Positions 25,670 through 34,551 of a stretch of DNA of 64,000 nt are shown piece by piece. The stretch spans positions 62,001 to 126,000 of the forward strand of contig NZ_JAKZAL010000004.1 in NCBI RefSeq assembly GCF_022538115.1, written 5' to 3'. The translations under genes were made by a program, and so were the position numbers. A model generated the notes under the pieces. That model was not told the DNA's origin. It saw only the letters and a list, made by a program, of their open reading frames with translations, and did not search any database. Numbering within the stretch: position 1 is the stretch's first letter; every line of letters starts with the position of its first letter. Origin of the DNA: Cognataquiflexum rubidum. Lineage in GTDB: Bacteria > Bacteroidota > Bacteroidia > Cytophagales > Cyclobacteriaceae.

Positions 25670-26548
25670 ATGAAAATCAAAAAAGTTTGTGTTCTAGGTG
25701 CAGGTACATTGGGAACCCGTGTTGCCCTTCAGGCTGCCTTGTCTGGATATGAGGTTTCCCTTTATGACATCAATCTCAAATCCCTGAAAAGCGCAAAAGA
25801 AGTGATGGAAACGATAGTCACCAAGCTTGCCAAAGCAAGTGGCTTGGAATCCGAATCCGGTTTGATGGCCATCGAAAAAATCACTTTCACCAAAGATCCA
25901 AAAGTCGCTGTCCATGAGGCAGATATTATCAATGAGAGTGTGTTGGAGGAAGTGAGTGTCAAGACGGAAGTGTGGAAACTTTTTGGAGAAATCGCTCCTG
26001 AAAAAACCATTTTTACCACCAACACCTCCTACCTGTTGCCTTCCATGTTTGCGGAAGTTTCAGGCCGTCCTTCCAGGTTTTGTGCCCTTCATTTCCATGA
26101 TGTGTTTACCGCAAAAGTGGTCGACATCATGCCGCATCCGGGCACAGACTCAGCACTTATTCCCCTGCTGATGGACTTTGGCAGGTCCTTGGAACAGGTT
26201 CCCGTTTTGGTCAAAAAGGAAAACAACGGCTATATTTTCAATACCATGCTGATGTCATTTATTGGCGCAGCAGGAAAGCTTTTGGTAAACGACATCGCCT
26301 CGATTGAGGACATTGACAAGTCTTGGATGGTCAACTTCAACATGCCCAAAGGCCCCTTTGGAATCTTGGATACCATCGGATTGGAAACGGCATGGCATGT
26401 CACCAAAAACCAGCCCGACAAAGCCTCCCAAGCTTTTGCCGCGCTGCTGAAAACATACGTCGACGCAGGAAAACTCGGAGAAAAATCAGGAGAGGGATTC
26501 TACAAATACCCCAAACCAAAATATAAAAACCCTGATTTCTTGGTTTAA
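25670..26548 (+). CDS. 3-hydroxyacyl-CoA dehydrogenase
   Basis: A 292-residue HCDH-type enzyme. The NAD-binding motif GAGTLGTRVALQAALSG is at residues 10-26; the usual GAGxMG methionine is leucine here. The N-terminal domain reaches about residue 185, and the C-terminal HCDH helical domain ends with EKSGEGFYKYP, the normal family signature. The catalytic His lies in CALHFHDVF, where family members have HFFNP/HFHNP. It should oxidise 3-hydroxyacyl-CoA to the 3-keto form after the ACAD/kinase steps. It is the last gene of the operon and is followed by a terminator at 26585. Confidence 0.88.
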   Translation: MKIKKVCVLGAGTLGTRVALQAALSGYEVSLYDINLKSLKSAKEVMETIVTKLAKASGLESESGLMAIEKITFTKDPKVAVHEADIINESVLEEVSVKTEVWKLFGEIAPEKTIFTTNTSYLLPSMFAEVSGRPSRFCALHFHDVFTAKVVDIMPHPGTDSALIPLLMDFGRSLEQVPVLVKKENNGYIFNTMLMSFIGAAGKLLVNDIASIEDIDKSWMVNFNMPKGPFGILDTIGLETAWHVTKNQPDKASQAFAALLKTYVDAGKLGEKSGEGFYKYPKPKYKNPDFLV

Positions 26549-26584
26549 AGCAGAGGTCAAATTTGAATATTGATTTACAAAACG

Positions 26585-26620
26585 GGATGTAGGGAATTTA
26601 GCCTTACATCCTTTTTTTTT
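26585..26620 (+). terminator. Rho-independent terminator of the acyl-CoA operon
   Basis: The stem GGATGTA / TACATCC (26585-26591 and 26605-26611) is followed by a run of nine T. It lies 37 bases after the last stop codon of the operon. Confidence 0.85.
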
Positions 26621-26680
26621 GATCAGGGTTTGATTCGGTTCAGAGTTAAAAATGAGGTGAAAGGTAAAAAGTAAAAGGTT

Positions 26681-27120
26681 TCACCATCATCCTGAACGAG
26701 GGACGAGTGAAGGATCTTAAATTATCGTGGATTAATCAAAACTCACCCTTATTAATTCTAGCTTCAAATTTCATTTTTAAAAACTGTAATTCTGTATGAC
26801 TTATCATACCCTACTTTACTAAATCCGTGACCGAAAAAAAAATAACGGCATTCCTATTAACCATGGGCTGCGGTGCATCGGGATCTTGGTAGTATAAGGA
26901 TAGATTTCGCACCTTACCCATGGCTTCTATGTTCGCCACTATGTGGCTATAGCTCCTAAACCCTTGGCGACCATTGCGAAACCTTCCCGTCCTTTGCGGT
27001 AAAAAATATCAACTCACGCGGAGCCGCGGAGGAAAAGAATGTTTGTGGAGACACAAACATTGGCAGGTAGAGGATACGAATTTTTGTGGAGACTCAAACA
27101 TTGGCGTAGAGTCATCTGTG
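26681..27120. repeat. Dispersed-repeat spacer (REP-like and CCATGG-type)
   Basis: CATCCTGAACGAGGGACGAG at 26688 belongs to the CTGAACG REP-like class. CCATGGGCTGCGGTGCATCG near 26861 with CCCATGGC near 26917 forms a second class. TTGGCGACCATTGCGAAACC at 26964 recurs near 27446, and GTCCTTTGCGGTAAAA recurs at the end of the spacer. Two copies of TTTGTGGAGAC.CAAACATTGGC (27039 and 27074) are also visible. Short ORFs here are translations of repeats, and I see no gene. Confidence 0.6.
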
Positions 27121-27486
27121 TCAATCTGTGCTATCTGTGGTAAAAAAATAAACCTCCAATTCTCTGTGCCCTATGGGAGCTCTGTGGTAAAATAATTATT
27201 ACCTGCTTCTGGAGAAGCAGGATAACGGGAGACATCTGCGTCAATCTGCGAAATCTGTGGTAAAAAAATATACCTGCATTTCTCTGTGCCCTCTTGGAGC
27301 TCTATGGTAAAATAATTATTACCTGCTTCTGGAGAAGCAGGATAATGGGAACCTTCTGCGTCAATATGCGATATCTGCGGGAGAAAATGAAACCCGCTAT
27401 TCTCTGTGCTCCCGTGCCCTCTGTGGTAAATCAATCAATCCCACCTTCGCGACCATTGCGAAACCTTCCCGTCCTTTGCGGTAAAA
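27121..27486. repeat. 120-bp tandem repeat, about three copies
   Basis: The unit begins TCAATCTGCGAAATCTGTGG, continues TCTCTGTGCCCT..GGAGCTCT.TGGTAAAATAATTATT, then ACCTGCTTCTGGAGAAGCAGG (an internal hairpin CCTGCTTC-TG-GAGAAGCAGG), and recurs with a period of exactly 120 bases at 27121, 27241 and 27361. The third copy diverges after about 75 bases and runs into the repeated GACCATTGCGAAACC segment. It is non-coding and close to the end of the cytochrome gene on the other strand. Confidence 0.8.
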
Positions 27487-27496
27487 TAAATTAAAA

Positions 27497-27922
27497 TCAT
27501 TGACTTCTGAGAGAGAGGATGAAAGTCACCATGGCTTCCGCATCCTCTTTCTTAACTTGGGGATGGGGACTCATGACAGGATATCCCCAAGAACCTCTGC
27601 TTCCGCGGATCACCTGTCGGCCTAAATGTTCAACATAAATTTGATTGGCAGGATATCTCTTGGCAATATCCCTGAAAGCCGGTCCTTTGGCACGGTTATC
27701 CTCCTTATGGCAGTCGTAGCAATCCGAATACGCCACCAACACTTCTCCTTTTTTTACAAGTGCAATATCAAGTTCTTGGTCTTCACCCGGAATAGCCTTG
27801 ATATAATCTTTTTCTTTCTGGTAAGAGGTGATGGATTTTTCCTCCAAGGGCTTTGTTTCATTGCAGGAAGAAACAGCAAGAAAAAGTAAGGAGTAAAAAA
27901 CCAAATGCTGTATTTTTTCCAT
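27497..27922 (-). CDS. Cytochrome c lipoprotein
   Basis: A 141-residue small class I cytochrome c. A lipoprotein signal with lipobox cysteine at residue 20 (LAVSSC) anchors it in the periplasm. The haem-binding motif CYDCH is at residues 68-72, and a likely axial methionine lies in GYPVMSPH. The arrangement KAIPGEDQELD, then ...YSDCYDCH, then FRDIAKRYP and MVTFILSL resembles the c-type domains of Bacteroidota PQQ or sorbosone dehydrogenases and cytochrome c551/552. It is a stand-alone electron carrier here, with no oxidase nearby. It is divergent from the RND efflux operon with a 466-base spacer. Confidence 0.85.
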   Translation of the reverse strand: MEKIQHLVFYSLLFLAVSSCNETKPLEEKSITSYQKEKDYIKAIPGEDQELDIALVKKGEVLVAYSDCYDCHKEDNRAKGPAFRDIAKRYPANQIYVEHLGRQVIRGSRGSWGYPVMSPHPQVKKEDAEAMVTFILSLRSQ

Positions 27923-28388
27923 TTTTCCCTCTGTTGAAGTTTGCCTCCGTTTCGAAATTTGATTGGGATGCCAAATTTTGTAAGGATAAATTAGAATGTC
28001 ATATATTTTTTATAGACCATAAACATGATTATTGTCATGTTTGGTTTTTATTTCTATTTTCGAACCCAAATAATTGCTGTGCAAACGATGATATTTCCTT
28101 CTTATTGCAATTTTGGAATTCTTAATGTGTATTTTGATAACAACAGCAATCATGATTTTCCGGTTTTACCTCCCATAATTCCGGAAACCAACTAGCACCC
28201 CGAGAGATTTTCTCTACTTATTCAAATTTTAATTCCAAGAAAACTCATCCTTATCAATAAACATTCAGCAATCAAAAAATTAGGAAATATTCATCCAATT
28301 GGGTTATATCGAAAAAAAACATAATGTTCTATTTCCTCTAATAAACTTCTAAAAACTTCAGGTCCCCGACTTTCATTCCTTCAAGATT
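27923..28388. other. Spacer between cytochrome c and the efflux operon
   Basis: This AT-rich spacer presumably carries the two divergent promoters. I see no gene and no copy of the dispersed repeats. The one structured site is a perfect inverted repeat AAACATGA-N6-TCATGTTT at 28021-28042, annotated separately. Confidence 0.5.
28021..28042. promoter_or_regulatory. Possible operator palindrome upstream of the efflux operon
   Basis: AAACATGA at 28021-28028 pairs with TCATGTTT at 28035-28042 with a six-base spacer. The size and symmetry suit a TetR- or MarR-type dimer, but it lies about 350 bases before the adaptor start and no regulator gene is adjacent. It could equally serve the cytochrome gene. 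Confidence 0.3.
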
Positions 28389-29543
28389 ATGAGATTTTAT
28401 CCAAACAATATCAGATCCCTGTATAAGCCAACATTGTTTTTTGTGACAATCGGCTTGGTCATGGGTTGTACAAAAAAAGAGGAGATCATCCTTCCTCCTG
28501 TAAAAGTAAATGTCGTAAAAGCCATTCAAAAGGATGTTCCGATTTATGAAGAGTTTGTGGCTCAGGTATTTGGAGAATCTGACGTTGACATCAGGGCGAG
28601 GGTGGAAGGTTGGGTCACTTCTGTCAATTTCAAGGAAGGTTCCTTTGTGAAAAAGGGCGATTTGCTTTATATCATCGATGATATCCAATATAAAAACAGG
28701 GTCGACCAAGTCAGAAGTCAATTGACCGCCACACAAACAGAAATGGTGCGTGCGCAAGGTGAACTTAGCCGGGTCAAACCATTGGCTGATATGAATGCCT
28801 TGAGCAAGCAGGACCTTGACAATGCCAAGGCAAAATACGAAGCATCACAAGCCCAGGTTAGGGCTGCTGAAGCTTCGCTTGAAAATGCCAAAGTAGAATA
28901 TGGCTATACGAGGGTATATGCCCCATTTGATGGATTGGTGGGAATCTCCAATTTTAGAGTAGGCGATTACGTCACCAGGTCAGGTACCACTTCCGTATTG
29001 ACGACCATATCCAGTATCGGTGCAGTACGGGTAAGATTTCAGATCAGCGAAAGGGAATACCTCAGGTTGACACAAATGACTACTGAAGAATTGGAGACGG
29101 CCAAGAAAAACATTCAACTCATCATGGCGGACGGTTCACTTTATCCTGAGACCGGCGAAGTTGATTTTGCTGACCGGGAGGTAGACCCAAAAACAGGTAC
29201 GCTGACCATTGAGGCAAGATTCCCTAACCCAAGAGGAATATTGAGACCGGGGCTTTTTGTAAAATCAAGGGTTTTAATCAAAACATTCCCCAATGCCATT
29301 CTGATCCCGCAACGTGCAGTGATGCAGTTACAGCATATTTCCAGGGTAATTATTGTCACAGATTCGAGTTCCATAAAAGCGATTCCTGTCGTAACAGGTC
29401 CAAAATACGAGGATGGATGGATCATTACCAAAGGTATAAATGCAGGTGATAGGATAGCCATCGTTGGATCTGCAAGTTTGACACCGGATGCCAAAATAGA
29501 GGTAGTCGAACAAAAATGGCCGGAGAACTCTCCCAATCAATAA
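28389..29543 (+). CDS. RND efflux periplasmic adaptor (membrane fusion protein)
   Basis: A 384-residue HlyD/AcrA-family lipoprotein. The lipobox cysteine is residue 27 (LVMGC). The order of domains is typical: barrel-sandwich half (DVDIRARVEGWVTSV), alpha-helical hairpin at about 100-165 (QTEMVRAQGELSRV), second lipoyl half (YGYTRVYAPFDGLVG), beta-barrel, and membrane-proximal domain. It bridges the inner-membrane pump and outer-membrane channel. The permease gene follows after 30 bases and the channel gene after that, so it forms an adaptor-pump-channel operon for drug, bile-salt or metabolite export. No adjacent local regulator is present. Confidence 0.93.
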   Translation: MRFYPNNIRSLYKPTLFFVTIGLVMGCTKKEEIILPPVKVNVVKAIQKDVPIYEEFVAQVFGESDVDIRARVEGWVTSVNFKEGSFVKKGDLLYIIDDIQYKNRVDQVRSQLTATQTEMVRAQGELSRVKPLADMNALSKQDLDNAKAKYEASQAQVRAAEASLENAKVEYGYTRVYAPFDGLVGISNFRVGDYVTRSGTTSVLTTISSIGAVRVRFQISEREYLRLTQMTTEELETAKKNIQLIMADGSLYPETGEVDFADREVDPKTGTLTIEARFPNPRGILRPGLFVKSRVLIKTFPNAILIPQRAVMQLQHISRVIIVTDSSSIKAIPVVTGPKYEDGWIITKGINAGDRIAIVGSASLTPDAKIEVVEQKWPENSPNQ

Positions 29544-29573
29544 AATCAAAACCTTAAACTGAGACCAGTTTTT

Positions 29574-32500
29574 ATGAGTGAATTTTTCATCCGAAGGCCA
29601 ATAGTTGCAATGGTAATTTCGATCCTGATGATCATCATGGGATTGATTACCCTCCGTGGAATACCTGTTTCCAAATATCCTGAAATCACCCCGCCGATGG
29701 TTCAGGTCACCACCAATTATACCGGTGCCAATGCCGTCAACGTAGAACAGGCAGTTGCCACCCCTATCGAACAGCAAGTAAATGGGGTAGAAAACATGCT
29801 TTATATGAAATCCATCAATGCGGCAGATGGAACAATGATTCTTCAGGTTTCTTTTGAGGTGGGCACTGATTTGGACAATGCCAACATGCTGACCCAAAAC
29901 AGGGTATCCCAAGCCACGGCAAAAATGCCGACAGAAGTCAAGAATTTTGGGGTTACGACCAAGAAATCATTGGTTTTTCCTTTGATGCTCGTTTCTCTTA
30001 CTTCTCCCAACAAAACTTATGACGGACTTTTCCTGAATAACTATGCGAATATCAATATCGTCGACCAACTGAAGCGACTCAAAGGCGTTGGAGACGTTTT
30101 CCTATTTGGTGGGGCTGATTATTCGATGAGGATATGGTTGAATCCCGATCAACTCACCAAACTCGATCTCACGGTAAATGATGTTTCCAATGCTGTCAGA
30201 AAGCAAAACGCCATATCTCCCGGCGGAAAATTCGGAGCAGCCCCTACCCCGCCGGGTGTCGATTACACCTACACGGTTGCGCTGCAGGAAAGATTGGTGA
30301 CAGAGGAGGAATTCGGCAATATCATCGTCAAATCTGATGAAAAAGGATCTATAGTCAGGTTGAAAGACATCAGCAGAATTGAATTGGGAATGGACAATTA
30401 CAGTTCTTCAAGTAGGCTGAATGCAAATTCTGCCTCAACAATAGTCGTATTTCAAATCCCCGGTTCCAATGCCCTTGAGGTGTCCGAGGATGTGAAAAAC
30501 ACCATGAATGATTTGGTTAACTATTTTCCTGAAGACCTCCAATATGAAGTATCATTGAATACTACCCGGGCAATTTCTGTCGGTATAGAAGAAATTATCC
30601 ATACACTCTTTGAAGCGGTATTTTTGGTGATTTTGGTGGTGTTCTTATTCCTTCAGGATTGGAGGGCCACTTTGATTCCCTTACTGACAGTGCCGGTTTC
30701 TTTGTTGGGCACCTTTATCATTTTCCCTCTTTTAGGATTTTCGGTCAATGTTTTGTCTTTGCTCGGTTTGGTTTTGGCCATTGGACTTGTGGTGGATGAT
30801 GCGATTGTGGTCGTGGAGGCGGTCATGCACAACATCGAACATGGCATGAAACCAAAAGAAGCCACCCAAAAAGCCATGAAAGAAGTAGGCGGTCCGGTGG
30901 TTGCCATAGCCCTGATTCTTGCAGCTGTATTTGTGCCTGTAGCTTTTGCAGGAGGAATCACAGGTCGTTTGTATCAGCAATTCGCCATCACCATTGCCAT
31001 TTCAGTTTTGTTTTCTGCATTCAATGCCTTGACACTTAGCCCGGCGCTTTGTGCCCTACTTTTAAAGCCAAAGAAAGAGTCGAATAGTGGGTTGCAAAGG
31101 TTCTTCAATGGTTTTAATCGGGTATTTGACAAATTCACTTTGGGATATACAGGTGTTGCCGGGATTGTGGCCAGAAAATCAATCCGCTCGGCGATGATCA
31201 TCGGGGTTGTCATGGTCTTTGTTGTTTTGTTGGGCAAAGGAATTCCTGGAGGATTTTTACCGGAAGAAGACGAGGGTTACTATTTGGTCAATATCCAATT
31301 GCCGGATGCTTCTTCTATAGAAAGAACTGACCAAGTGGCTAAAAAAGTTGAAAATATTCTTTCCGGATTTGAAGAAATCGAATATTCCACCATGGTATTG
31401 GGGTACAGTTTGATCTCAGGTTCTTATTCTACCAACAATGCTTTTGTGTTTATTTCATTGAAACCTTGGGATGAGCGTAAGCGAACATCAAAGGAATTGG
31501 TAGCTGCAACCAATTTTGCCTTCCGAAATTTGGTGTCAGAGGCATCGGCCATTGCTTTTGGACCGCCTCCGATCGAAGGTCTTGGAACCTCTGCCGGATT
31601 TACCCTACAGCTTCAGGACAGATCCGGGAACACACCACAGTATTTGGATGAACAGGCGCAGCTGTTTATTGCAGAGGCCAAGAAGAGACCTGAAATAGGC
31701 AATATTTTCACCCTCTTCCGGTCCAATGTTCCTCAAAAGAAAATCAGGATAGATTATGACAAAGCAGAAAAACTTGGCATTGACCTATCCGAAATTACCA
31801 GTACCATTTCTACATACTTGGGAAGTGCGTACCTGAATGATTTCAACAGATTTGGCAGGCAATACAAGGTCTTTGTACAAGCTGAAGGGGAAGATCGTCT
31901 CGACCCCTCCGATTTGTCCAAATATTATGTAAGGAGTAAGAAAGGCGAAATTATTCCCTTGGGTACGGTCACCACTGTGGAAGATATTTCAGGACCAGCC
32001 ACTACAAACAGGTTTAACATGTACCGTTCGGCTGAAATCTCAGGAGCGCCGAAGGCCGGATTCAGCTCTTCGCAAGCCATCAAGGCTTTGGAAGAAGTGG
32101 CTGCCGGGCTACCAAAAGAACTCAGCATCGCATGGAGCAACATGTCCTATCAGGAAAAAGCCGCTGAAGGCACCGGAAGTACCATGTTCTTGATGGCTTT
32201 GGTCTTTGTTTTTCTGATTCTCGCTGCGCAATATGAAAGTTGGAAATTGCCTTTCAGCGTATTGCTTGGTGTTCCTGCGGCTATCCTTGGGGCCTATCTC
32301 GGTTTGTGGTTGGGAGGTTTTTGGAGCTCAAGCTATGTCAACAATGTATTTGCCCAAATCGGATTGGTAATGCTCATCGGTCTCACTGCCAAAAACGCCA
32401 TCCTGATTGTGGAATTTGCGAAGATGGAATATGAAGGTGGAACGCCACTGTTGGAAGCTGCACTTAAAGCTGCAAAACTCAGGCTGCGACCGATCATCAT

Positions 32501-32723
32501 GACATCCCTTGCTTTTATGCTAGGGGTAGTTCCTTTATTGACTGCCTCTGGCGCAGGCTCGGAAGCCCGAAAAGTCATGGGAATGGCGGTATTCAGTGGG
32601 ACCTTGATCGCTACCATAATCGGAGTCATTGTGGTTCCGGGATTATATGTACTCATTGAAAGCATCGGAGCAAAAAAGAAAAAATCAGATGCACCTATTT
32701 CACCATCAGAACCGGCACATTAA
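29574..32723 (+). CDS. RND efflux permease, HAE1 (AcrB) type
   Basis: A 1049-residue inner-membrane proton antiporter of the normal AcrB length. Twelve membrane helices and two large periplasmic loops are readable. The proton-relay aspartates are Asp408 and Asp409 in GLVVDDAIVVVE, and the matching lysine is in TAKNAILIVEFAK near residue 939. FFIRRPIVAMVISI at the N-terminus and AFNALTLSPALCALLLKP are standard. This identifies a hydrophobe/amphiphile exporter rather than a heavy-metal (HME) pump. It is the middle gene of the operon; one base separates its stop from the channel ATG. Confidence 0.96.
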   Translation: MSEFFIRRPIVAMVISILMIIMGLITLRGIPVSKYPEITPPMVQVTTNYTGANAVNVEQAVATPIEQQVNGVENMLYMKSINAADGTMILQVSFEVGTDLDNANMLTQNRVSQATAKMPTEVKNFGVTTKKSLVFPLMLVSLTSPNKTYDGLFLNNYANINIVDQLKRLKGVGDVFLFGGADYSMRIWLNPDQLTKLDLTVNDVSNAVRKQNAISPGGKFGAAPTPPGVDYTYTVALQERLVTEEEFGNIIVKSDEKGSIVRLKDISRIELGMDNYSSSSRLNANSASTIVVFQIPGSNALEVSEDVKNTMNDLVNYFPEDLQYEVSLNTTRAISVGIEEIIHTLFEAVFLVILVVFLFLQDWRATLIPLLTVPVSLLGTFIIFPLLGFSVNVLSLLGLVLAIGLVVDDAIVVVEAVMHNIEHGMKPKEATQKAMKEVGGPVVAIALILAAVFVPVAFAGGITGRLYQQFAITIAISVLFSAFNALTLSPALCALLLKPKKESNSGLQRFFNGFNRVFDKFTLGYTGVAGIVARKSIRSAMIIGVVMVFVVLLGKGIPGGFLPEEDEGYYLVNIQLPDASSIERTDQVAKKVENILSGFEEIEYSTMVLGYSLISGSYSTNNAFVFISLKPWDERKRTSKELVAATNFAFRNLVSEASAIAFGPPPIEGLGTSAGFTLQLQDRSGNTPQYLDEQAQLFIAEAKKRPEIGNIFTLFRSNVPQKKIRIDYDKAEKLGIDLSEITSTISTYLGSAYLNDFNRFGRQYKVFVQAEGEDRLDPSDLSKYYVRSKKGEIIPLGTVTTVEDISGPATTNRFNMYRSAEISGAPKAGFSSSQAIKALEEVAAGLPKELSIAWSNMSYQEKAAEGTGSTMFLMALVFVFLILAAQYESWKLPFSVLLGVPAAILGAYLGLWLGGFWSSSYVNNVFAQIGLVMLIGLTAKNAILIVEFAKMEYEGGTPLLEAALKAAKLRLRPIIMTSLAFMLGVVPLLTASGAGSEARKVMGMAVFSGTLIATIIGVIVVPGLYVLIESIGAKKKKSDAPISPSEPAH

Positions 32724-32724
32724 T

Positions 32725-34101
32725 ATGAAGAATATATATTTTCTCCTGTTTGTCCTGATTGCTTCATATGGCTGTGCGGTAGGACCAAGATATTCCCGAC
32801 CTGAAACCCAAAAGCCTGTTGGCTATGTACAAGCTATATCCCAAACTGATTCTATCACAAATCTGAAGTGGTGGGAGGTTTACCAGGACAGTTTGTTGCA
32901 AAGTCTGATACAAACTTCGATTGATTCTAACCTGGACCTGATGACGGCTGTTTACCGGGTTGAAGAGGCCAAGGCAATCTTGGGCTACAACAAAGCAAAC
33001 CTTTATCCTTTCCTTGATTACAGTGCGATGGGAAGGACTACTGAATTCAGAAATTTATCCGAACAGGCAGGAGTAACTTTTTCACCCAATATGGTGGGAT
33101 TGTTGGGCAATGTGTCATGGGAAATCGACCTGTGGGGTAAGCTCCGCCACGCCAACCGTGCTGCCTTCGCGGAATTGATGGCAACAGAAGAATCAAAGAA
33201 ATCATTGTACATCAGTTTGGTCGCTCAGGTGGCAGAACTGTATTTCAGACTTCGTGGTTTGGATGAAAGGCTTGAAATCGCCCAACGCGCCTATGAAACC
33301 CGCTTGGAATATTTGGAAATTATCACCGCCCGCTTTGAAAAGGGGAATGTGTCTGAATTGGATAAACTACAGGCAGAGCAAATAGCTGCTGTTGCAAAAG
33401 CGCAGATATACAGCCTTGAGCGAAATATCATCCTCACCGAAAATGCCTTTAATGTCTTGTTGGGAAGAACATATATTCCGATATCTAGGGGCTTAGAAAA
33501 TAACCAACAGCAGTTGCCTTTGGAAATCCCTAGTGGATTGCCTTCTGAATTGCTTGAAAGAAGACCCGATATCAAGATTGCTGAGCAGCAATTGATTGCA
33601 CAGACAGAGCGAATAGGTGTTGCCGTTGCTTTGAGGTTTCCATCTCTCAGCTTGACAGGATTATTGGGTGTGGCAAGTCCCCAAATCTCAACATTGTTTG
33701 GCAGTCAGGCAGGACTTGGAGTTCTCTCCGGGCAATTGGCAGGTCCTTTTTTCAGGTTTGGACAAAACAAAAGACGGGTAGAAGCTGAAAGGGCCAAAGC
33801 AGTACAACTCGGATTTCAATATGAAAAAACCCTTTTAACGGCATTTGCAGAAGTTGAAAATTCCTTGGCAGAAATCAGGACTTACAGCAATGAATTTGAA
33901 GCAAGGAAAACCCAAGTCGCGGCCACCGAAAAATCCTTGATGCTCTCCAAGGCGCTTTATGACAATGGCTATACCTCATTCCTGCAGGTACTTGATGCAG
34001 AAAGGGAGTTTTTCAATTCAGAATTTGAAAAATCATTGGCTTTGGAAAATCAGCTTGTTTCCACTGTCAGATTGTATAAAGCATTGGGAGGTGGTTGGTA
34101 G
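32725..34101 (+). CDS. TolC-family outer-membrane efflux lipoprotein, NodT type
   Basis: A 458-residue outer-membrane factor. The lipobox cysteine is residue 17 (LIASYGC), which places it in the NodT/OprM lipoprotein class. Two OEP repeats can be read, the first from WWEVYQDSLLQSLI with its long coiled hairpins, the second beginning near LLERRPDIKIAEQQL, with GLLGVASPQIS strands for the beta-barrel. It completes the tripartite pump. The ATG at 32725 is chosen because the frame upstream (from 32629) is inside the permease gene and gives no signal peptide. Confidence 0.93.
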   Translation: MKNIYFLLFVLIASYGCAVGPRYSRPETQKPVGYVQAISQTDSITNLKWWEVYQDSLLQSLIQTSIDSNLDLMTAVYRVEEAKAILGYNKANLYPFLDYSAMGRTTEFRNLSEQAGVTFSPNMVGLLGNVSWEIDLWGKLRHANRAAFAELMATEESKKSLYISLVAQVAELYFRLRGLDERLEIAQRAYETRLEYLEIITARFEKGNVSELDKLQAEQIAAVAKAQIYSLERNIILTENAFNVLLGRTYIPISRGLENNQQQLPLEIPSGLPSELLERRPDIKIAEQQLIAQTERIGVAVALRFPSLSLTGLLGVASPQISTLFGSQAGLGVLSGQLAGPFFRFGQNKRRVEAERAKAVQLGFQYEKTLLTAFAEVENSLAEIRTYSNEFEARKTQVAATEKSLMLSKALYDNGYTSFLQVLDAEREFFNSEFEKSLALENQLVSTVRLYKALGGGW

Positions 34102-34551
34102 GATTTACCGACCATTTCTTTTTTCTTTTTGAAATGGAGATTGGTGTAGCGTCATCCTGAGGCCTTCACATTTTAAAATGTTCAGAAAAGGAATGACGTT
34201 GGTGTTGCGTCATTCTGAACCGCAGCTTGCGAAGGTGAAGAAACTCATTATTCTTTGAGACTCTTCGCTACACTCCAAATAACAGAAATGGAATTTTCCC
34301 CTTCGACAAGCTCAGGGACCTGAGATTCGGGGTTTGGAGGGGGAGGAGGAAAAAGCGGCTGCGCCGCTTTTTCCTCCTCCCCCTTTCTCAAGCACAACCT
34401 CGGTGGCCGATCCCGATCGCTATCGTGGACGAGGCCAAAATAAAATCGTTTCAAAGTCATTCCTTTTCTGAATGTTTTTTTGAAAATGTTTGAGACTCAT
34501 AGTGACGGCTCCGACAAATTCGTCATTGTTACCGGGCTTGGTTTGGTTTTG
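34102..34551. other. 450-base repeat-filled spacer behind the efflux operon
   Basis: Nothing here looks coding. From left to right: REP-like sequence (TAGCGTCATCCTGA, GCGTCATTCTGAACCGCAGC), a cassette bounded by 17-bp inverted repeats with hairpin element F1-D in its centre (annotated separately), then about 60 unremarkable bases to the end of the DinB-like gene. Confidence 0.6.
34181..34472. repeat. Repeat cassette F1-D with 17-bp terminal inverted repeats
   Basis: TTCAGAAAAGGAATGAC at 34181-34197 recurs as its exact inverse GTCATTCCTTTTCTGAA at 34456-34472. In the centre is a perfect 21-bp hairpin with arms 34339-34359 and 34363-34383, loop TGC and GCGGC/GCCGC core. The left flank (AGACTCTTCGCTACACT, CTTCGACAAGCTCAGGGACC) is the inverse of copy B's right flank; the right flank (GGTGGCCGATCCCGATCGCT) is shared with copy C. 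The terminal repeats are related to those of the 20910-21346 cassette. It is about 292 bp and non-coding, so it is MITE-like. Confidence 0.8.

Noticed and set aside
26974-27494. Short ORFs (60-87 residues) in the spacer before the cytochrome gene
   Set aside because: They are translations of dispersed and 120-bp tandem repeats, occur on both strands and have no start context or protein-like composition.
29328-29912. 194-residue minus-strand ORF across the adaptor-permease junction
   Set aside because: It is antisense to two well-identified genes and resembles nothing.
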